Of a DNA stretch of 64,000 nucleotides, positions 59,556 through 64,000 are shown piece by piece; positions within the stretch are counted from its first letter, which is position 1, and each line of letters starts with the position of its first letter. The notes beneath the pieces were generated by a model. It was not told the DNA's origin and ran no database searches. It saw only the letters and a program-made list of their open reading frames with translations. The DNA comes from Catelliglobosispora koreensis DSM 44566. Its GTDB lineage: Bacteria; Actinomycetota; Actinomycetes; Mycobacteriales; Micromonosporaceae. The translations under genes and the position numbers were made by a program. The stretch spans positions 434,097-498,096 of the forward strand of contig NZ_KB903261.1 in NCBI RefSeq assembly GCF_000379685.1. Direction: 5' to 3'.

Positions 59556-61211
59556 ATGCGTGCACCACGGCTCAAGACCGCCATTGCGGTCGCCGCGGCC
59601 GCGGCACTCGCCCTCGCAGCGGCGGGCTGCGCGGAGAGCGGTCGCGACCCGGAAGCGCCAAAGAAGGACACGCTCGTCTTCGGTGTGGCCGGCGACGCGA
59701 AGGTGCTCGACCCGTCATTCGCTAGCGACGGTGAGTCGCTGCGCGTGGCGCGTCAGATCTTCGAGACGCTTGTTCAGCCCGAGGAAGGCGGCGCGAAGAT
59801 CGTGCCCGGCCTCGCGACGAGCTTTACCCCCGACTCCACGGGTCTGGTCTGGACGTTCAAGCTCAAGACCGGCGTGAAGTTCCACGACGGCACCGACTTC
59901 AACGCCGAGGCTGTCTGTTTCAACTTCAACCGTTGGTTCAACTACAGCGGTCTGCTGCAGAGCCCCGACGTTTCCTCCTATTGGCAGGACATCTTCGGTG
60001 GCTTCGCCAAGAGCGAGGACCCGAAGCTTCCGCCGAGCCTGTTCAAGTCCTGCACGGTCAAGGGCGCGGACACCGCTGAAATCGCCATCACCTCGGTTAC
60101 CAGCAAGTTCCCCGCCGCCCTCGCGCTGCCGTCGTTCTCGATGTCCAGCCCCAAGGCGCTGAAGGACTTCGAGGCCGACAAGATCGGTGGCACCGCGGAG
60201 AGCATCACCTACCCGAAGTACGCGACGGACAGCCCAGTCGGCACCGGCGCCTACAAGTTCGAGGCGTGGGACCGCGCGAACAAGGTCATCAAGCTGACCA
60301 AGTTCGACAACTACCACGGTGAAAAGGCGAAGATCAAGAACCTGCACTTCAAGACCCTGACCGGTTCGGCGAAGCAGTCGCTGGAAGCTGGCGACATCGA
60401 CGGCTACGACCTTGTCGCGCCGGCCGACCAGAAGGCTCTGAAGGACGCTGGTTACAACCTGCTGCCGCGTCCCGCGTTCAACATCCTCTACCTGGCGATC
60501 AACCAGAGTGGAAACCCGGCGCTGGCCAAGCCAGAGGTGCGTCAGGCGATCGCGCACGCGATCAACAAGAAGGCGATCATCGACTCGAAGTACCCCATCG
60601 GTTCTGAGGTCGCGATCAACTTCCAGCCGCCGACGGTTCCGGGCCACAACCCAGGCGTCACCAAGTACGACTACGACCCGACCAAGGCCAAGGCGCTGCT
60701 AGCTTCCGCCGGTGTTACCGGTCTGAAGCTGAAGTTCCACTACCCGACCGAGGTCACCCGGCCGTACATGCCGGCCCCGAAGGACATCCACGAGATGATG
60801 GTGGCTGACCTGAAGGCTGTTGGCATCGAGGTCGAGGCGATTCCGCTGAAGTGGAACCCGGAATACCTGAACGCCGTGCAGACCGGTAAGAACCACGACC
60901 TGCACCTGCTCGGCTGGACCGGTGACTACGGTGACGCCTACAACTTCATCGGCACCTTCTTCGACCGTGCCAAGGACGAGTGGGGCTTCACCAACCAGGC
61001 CCTGTTCGACCAGTTCAAGGCCGCCGACAAGGAGCCGGACATCAACAAGCGCGTTGAGCTCTACAAGGCTCTGAACGCTGAACTCTTGAAGTTCCTGCCA
61101 GGTGTGCCGATCGCGCACGGGCCGAACGCACTGGTTCTCGGTAAGAACGTGACCGGTGTTAAGCCCAGCCCGCTGACAAACGAGCGCTACGCCTCGGCTG
61201 AATTCAAATAA
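59556..61211 (+). CDS. Peptide/nickel-type ABC transporter substrate-binding lipoprotein
   Basis: 551 residues. Signal with lipobox LAAAGC (Cys25), then the SBP family 5 fold: TLVFGVAGDAKVLDPSFASD, GVKFHDGTDFNAEAV, PVGTGAYKFEAW. Binds oligopeptides or similar ligands at the membrane. First of an importer operon; the 12-bp hairpin after its stop may raise its level over the permeases. Confidence 0.93.
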   Translation: MRAPRLKTAIAVAAAAALALAAAGCAESGRDPEAPKKDTLVFGVAGDAKVLDPSFASDGESLRVARQIFETLVQPEEGGAKIVPGLATSFTPDSTGLVWTFKLKTGVKFHDGTDFNAEAVCFNFNRWFNYSGLLQSPDVSSYWQDIFGGFAKSEDPKLPPSLFKSCTVKGADTAEIAITSVTSKFPAALALPSFSMSSPKALKDFEADKIGGTAESITYPKYATDSPVGTGAYKFEAWDRANKVIKLTKFDNYHGEKAKIKNLHFKTLTGSAKQSLEAGDIDGYDLVAPADQKALKDAGYNLLPRPAFNILYLAINQSGNPALAKPEVRQAIAHAINKKAIIDSKYPIGSEVAINFQPPTVPGHNPGVTKYDYDPTKAKALLASAGVTGLKLKFHYPTEVTRPYMPAPKDIHEMMVADLKAVGIEVEAIPLKWNPEYLNAVQTGKNHDLHLLGWTGDYGDAYNFIGTFFDRAKDEWGFTNQALFDQFKAADKEPDINKRVELYKALNAELLKFLPGVPIAHGPNALVLGKNVTGVKPSPLTNERYASAEFK

Positions 61212-61220
61212 CGGTTAACA

Positions 61221-61266
61221 CCGGCCCCTGTGGACACCGCACCCCGGTGCTCTACAGGGGCCGGTG
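61221..61266. other. Intercistronic hairpin after the binding-protein gene
   Basis: ACCGGCCCCTGT (61221-61232) with 61255-61266 plus an inner CACCG/CGGTG stem, in the 83-bp gap before the permease gene. Likely a 3'-stabilising or partial terminator structure. Confidence 0.75.
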
Positions 61267-61294
61267 CCACCCTCGAGACTGAGACGAGCCCGCG

Positions 61295-62299
61295 ATGCTG
61301 CGCTTCATCGTCCGGCGCCTGTTGCAGCTAATCCCCACGTTGCTCGGGCTGTCGCTTTTACTTTTCATCTGGTTGCACCGCCTGCCAGGCGGTCCGGAGA
61401 CCGCACTCCTCGGCGAACGGGCCACCCCCGAAACCCGTGCGGCTGTGCGTGAGGCCATGGGCCTCGACGATCCGATCTTCGTCCAATATGGACGGTTCCT
61501 GAAACAACTGCTCACAGGTGACCTTGGCAACTCGCTCAGCGAGAAACGCCCCGTCATCGATCTGTTCCTCGAACGCTTCCCCGGCACCATCGAGCTGACT
61601 GTCGTCGCGATGCTTTTCGCGATCGGGCTCGGGATTCCGCTGGGTTATCTCGCCGCGAAACGCCGCGCCAGCTGGCTGGACCACATGTCCGTCGGCGGCT
61701 CGCTCGTGGCGATCTGCATTCCCATTTTCTTCCTGGGGTACTTGATCAAAGCCGTGTTCGCGGTGAAGCTGGGCTGGTTCCCCACGTTCGGCAGGCAAGA
61801 CACGACGATCGACGCGACCCACATCACCGGCTTTTACGTGCTTGACGGGATCATGACGCAGGAGTGGGACGCAGCCCTCGACGCGCTCTGGCATCTCGTC
61901 CTACCTGGGCTGACGCTCGCGAGTATTCCGCTGGCGATCATCGTCCGGATCACGCGGGCGAGCGTGCTCGAAGTGCTCAATGAGGACTATGTGCGCACGG
62001 CTCAGGCCAAGGGCCTCACGGAACGGCGGATCAGGGGACGGCATGTGCTGCGCAACGCCATGCTCCCGGTCGTGACCGTGATCGGGTTGCTGACCGGTGG
62101 CCTGCTGTCGGGAGCTGTGCTCACGGAAACGGTGTTCTCGTTCACCGGGATCGGGCAGTTCGCCGCGCAGTCCATTGATCACCGCGACTATCCGGTCATG
62201 ATGGGCTTCATCCTGATCATCGCCGTGGTCTACGTCATCGTGAACCTCATCGTGGACATTTCCTACACGTTCATCGACCCGAGGGTGCGTGTGCGATGA
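61295..62299 (+). CDS. ABC transporter permease, DppB-like
   Basis: 334 residues, six membrane helices. Begins MLRFIVRRLLQLIPTLLGLS and holds the EAA loop RAKGLTERRIRGRHVLRNAMLPV variant near 230. Partner of the second permease, overlapping it by 4 bp. Confidence 0.94.
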   Translation: MLRFIVRRLLQLIPTLLGLSLLLFIWLHRLPGGPETALLGERATPETRAAVREAMGLDDPIFVQYGRFLKQLLTGDLGNSLSEKRPVIDLFLERFPGTIELTVVAMLFAIGLGIPLGYLAAKRRASWLDHMSVGGSLVAICIPIFFLGYLIKAVFAVKLGWFPTFGRQDTTIDATHITGFYVLDGIMTQEWDAALDALWHLVLPGLTLASIPLAIIVRITRASVLEVLNEDYVRTAQAKGLTERRIRGRHVLRNAMLPVVTVIGLLTGGLLSGAVLTETVFSFTGIGQFAAQSIDHRDYPVMMGFILIIAVVYVIVNLIVDISYTFIDPRVRVR

Positions 62300-63279
62300 C
62301 AGCACTGGCCCGTAAGAAGATCGCGAAGCTGGAACGGCTTGCTGAGCTCGCCGCCGTTCACTCCAAAGAGCAGGGCGAGAGCCTGTGGCGTGAGGCGCTC
62401 AAGCGCGTACGCCGCAATCCGTCAGCCATCGTCGGCGCCAGCATCCTGGGCGTGTTCATCCTGATCGCCGTCCTCGGCCCGTTCCTGGTGCCCTATGACC
62501 CGGGTCAGATCGGGGTGGGCATTCCGTTTGGGCTGGAGGTCAAGGAAGGCCAGGCGATCTACCCCGGCCCCAACAGTGAGTTCTGGCTAGGTCTGGATCA
62601 CCAGGGCCGCGACATGTTCAGCCGCATGATCGTGGGCGCGCGGCAGACGCTTCTGGTGGGCGTCGTGGCGACCGCGATCGGGCTCACGCTCGGCTGCCTC
62701 ATCGGCGGCATCGCCGGTGCCGCTTACGGTTTGGGGGGCAAGCGGGGCCGGACGATCGACAACGTGCTCATGCGGTTCATCGACATGCTGCTCGCGATGC
62801 CGAGCCTGTTGCTCGCGATCAGCTTGGTCGCCTTGCTGCGGCCGAGCCTGATGACCGTCATGATCGCTGTCGGGTTCATCTCGGTGCCGATCTTCGCCCG
62901 CTTGCTGCGAGGCGCGATGATCGCACAGTCCAATGCGGAATATGTGGTGGCGGCTACGTCTCTCGGCGTACACAAGCGCAAGATCGCGCTGAGCCACATC
63001 CTGCCGAACTCGATCGCACCGGTGCTCGTGCAGGCAACGCTCACGCTCGCGACGGCGATCATCGAGGCGGCCGGCCTATCGTTCCTGGGACTGGGCAACC
63101 CCGACTCGTCGCAGGCCGAGTGGGGCACGATGCTCGCCGACGGCCTGTTCAACAGCCGGTTCGACTACGCGCCGCACCTGGCACTCTTCCCGGCCATCGG
63201 CATCATCATCACGGCCCTCGGGTTCACCTTGCTCGGTGAGGCGATGCGGGAAGCTCTCGACCCGAAGCTGCGGAAGTGA
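62296..63279 (+). CDS. ABC transporter permease, DppC-like
   Basis: 327 residues with a cytoplasmic N-terminal extension (about 1-45), six membrane helices and the EAA motif AATSLGVHKRKIALSHILPNS near 220. LGLDHQGRDMFSRMIVGAR is the family's signature after helix 1. Confidence 0.94.
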   Translation: MTALARKKIAKLERLAELAAVHSKEQGESLWREALKRVRRNPSAIVGASILGVFILIAVLGPFLVPYDPGQIGVGIPFGLEVKEGQAIYPGPNSEFWLGLDHQGRDMFSRMIVGARQTLLVGVVATAIGLTLGCLIGGIAGAAYGLGGKRGRTIDNVLMRFIDMLLAMPSLLLAISLVALLRPSLMTVMIAVGFISVPIFARLLRGAMIAQSNAEYVVAATSLGVHKRKIALSHILPNSIAPVLVQATLTLATAIIEAAGLSFLGLGNPDSSQAEWGTMLADGLFNSRFDYAPHLALFPAIGIIITALGFTLLGEAMREALDPKLRK

Positions 63280-63285
63280 TGTGAC

Positions 63286-63372
63286 ATGAGCGAGAGCTTG
63301 CTCGAGCGAATCAGGATTGCAGGGTCGCTAGTGCCTCGCGGCGAAGCCGACCGAAGGGAGGCTTCGGCGTGA
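63286..63372 (+). repeat. REP-like hairpin element or 28-codon ORF before the ATPase gene
   Basis: An ATG at 63286 opens 28 codons ending in a TGA that overlaps the ATPase GTG by 4 bp. The same stretch contains two inverted repeats (CGAG/CTCG near 63291-63305 and GAAGCC/GGCTTC). It fits an intercistronic palindromic repeat better than a gene, but translational coupling is possible. Confidence 0.35.
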
Positions 63373-64000
63373 GTTTGCTAGATGTTCAGGATCTGTCGGT
63401 CGTCTTTCATAGCAAAGGGCGAGAAGACGTTCGCGCGGTCGACGGTGTCACGTTCGAGGTGCGTTCCGGCGAAATCGTTGGCCTGGTTGGAGAATCCGGC
63501 TGCGGCAAGTCGGTCACGTCGCTGGCGCTGATGGGACTGTTGCCGCCACGGGGTGTTAAGACCGGCGGTAAGGCGATCTTCGACAACGGCGTGGATCTGC
63601 TGCGCACCGACCAGCGCACCATGCGTGACCTTCGCGGACGGGAGATCGCCATGATCTTCCAAGACCCGCTGAGCTCACTTAACCCTGTCGTGCCCATTGG
63701 CGACCAGGTGACAGAGGTGCTGACGCGGCACCGTGGCATGAAGGGCGAGGCCGCCAAGAAGGAGGCCGAGCTGCTGCTCGATCGCGTCGGCATTCCGGAT
63801 CCACGGCGGCGCCTCAAGGAGTACCCGCATCAGCTCTCGGGCGGGATGCGGCAGCGGGCCTTGATCGCTATGGCGGTGGCTTGCCGGCCCCGGCTTTTGA
63901 TCGCAGACGAGCCAACGACGGCGCTCGACGTGACCATCCAGGCGCAAATCCTTGAGCTGCTTAAGGAACTCGTGCACCAGGATGGCACCGCGATGGTCAT
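63369..64000 (+). CDS. ABC transporter ATP-binding protein, DppD-like (cut by window edge)
   Basis: GTG at 63369; 210 codons visible. Walker A GESGCGKS near 40-47, Q-loop [10 protein letters not shown], signature LSGGMRQR and Walker [13 protein letters not shown], all intact. The C-terminus lies beyond the window. Fourth gene of the peptide/nickel-type importer. Confidence 0.94.
   Translation, partial: MSLLDVQDLSVVFHSKGREDVRAVDGVTFEVRSGEIVGLVGESGCGKSVTSLALMGLLPPRGVKTGGKAIFDNGVDLLRTDQRTMRDLRGREIAMIFQDPLSSLNPVVPIGDQVTEVLTRHRGMKGEAAKKEAELLLDRVGIPDPRRRLKEYPHQLSGGMRQRALIAMAVACRPRLLIADEPTTALDVTIQAQILELLKELVHQDGTAMV

Overview
The window is high-GC actinomycete DNA. It carries actinomycete housekeeping genes (dnaX with its YbaB and RecR neighbours, an SRP RNA, serine and arginine tRNAs), families typical of the group (DUF6114/DUF6230, an SigE-type sigma factor, STAS/HATPase regulators, an IdeR-type iron box) and an actinomycete integrative and conjugative element (AICE). 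I cannot name the genus from sequence alone.

Bases 1 to about 20,565 are an AICE. A leftward operon runs from about 11.2 kb back to the window edge. It encodes small accessory proteins, a Spd-like membrane protein, SSB, the FtsK-like transfer ATPase TraSA, a split Prim-Pol/DUF3987 replication pair, an excisionase and the start of the integrase. A short rightward operon (3.9-5.0 kb) sits inside it. Several junctions in the leftward operon hold a strong hairpin just ahead of an AGGAGCA-type ribosome site. A KorSA-like GntR regulator with two identical operators and a PP2C-like phosphatase follow at 11.6-13.3 kb. The right half is accessory: an ImuA'-like RecA-family protein whose start lies in a perfect SOS box, an array of DnaA boxes spaced about one helical turn apart (14.94-15.08 kb), a HicA-like/coiled-coil + HTH + SecB-like gene set resembling a toxin-antitoxin-chaperone locus, and a three-gene cassette of unknown function between direct repeats. 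A roughly 102-bp iteron block occurs three times in the element.

The element ends in a 60-bp copy of the 3' part of a tRNA-Ser(UGA) gene (20,506-20,565). An identical copy lies at 23,525-23,584. Between them is a decayed second element with an integrase remnant, a frameshifted HAD pseudogene, a secreted protein and two small membrane proteins. The intact tRNA is presumably left of the window.

From 23.6 kb the sequence is ordinary chromosome. 23.7-31.7 kb: small enzymes (YCII, DHFR-like, D-2-hydroxyacid dehydrogenase, isochorismatase, SDR, alpha/beta hydrolase) with TetR, MarR and STAS/HATPase regulators. 31.7-42.9 kb: a nucleotide-sugar dehydratase with its GntR regulator, an OmpR-type two-component system, and three beta-lactamase-fold lipoproteins, two of which lack the catalytic Ser and Lys. 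43-50.3 kb: stable RNA genes, a PadR/HAAS membrane pair, a quinone oxidoreductase, DeoD and DUF6114/DUF6230. 50.3-56.1 kb: a CPBP protease, a flavohemoprotein, a FhuF-like Fe-S protein behind an IdeR-type box, and a sigma/anti-sigma-like pair. 56-64 kb: recR-ybaB-dnaX, then a peptide/nickel-type ABC importer cut by the window edge.
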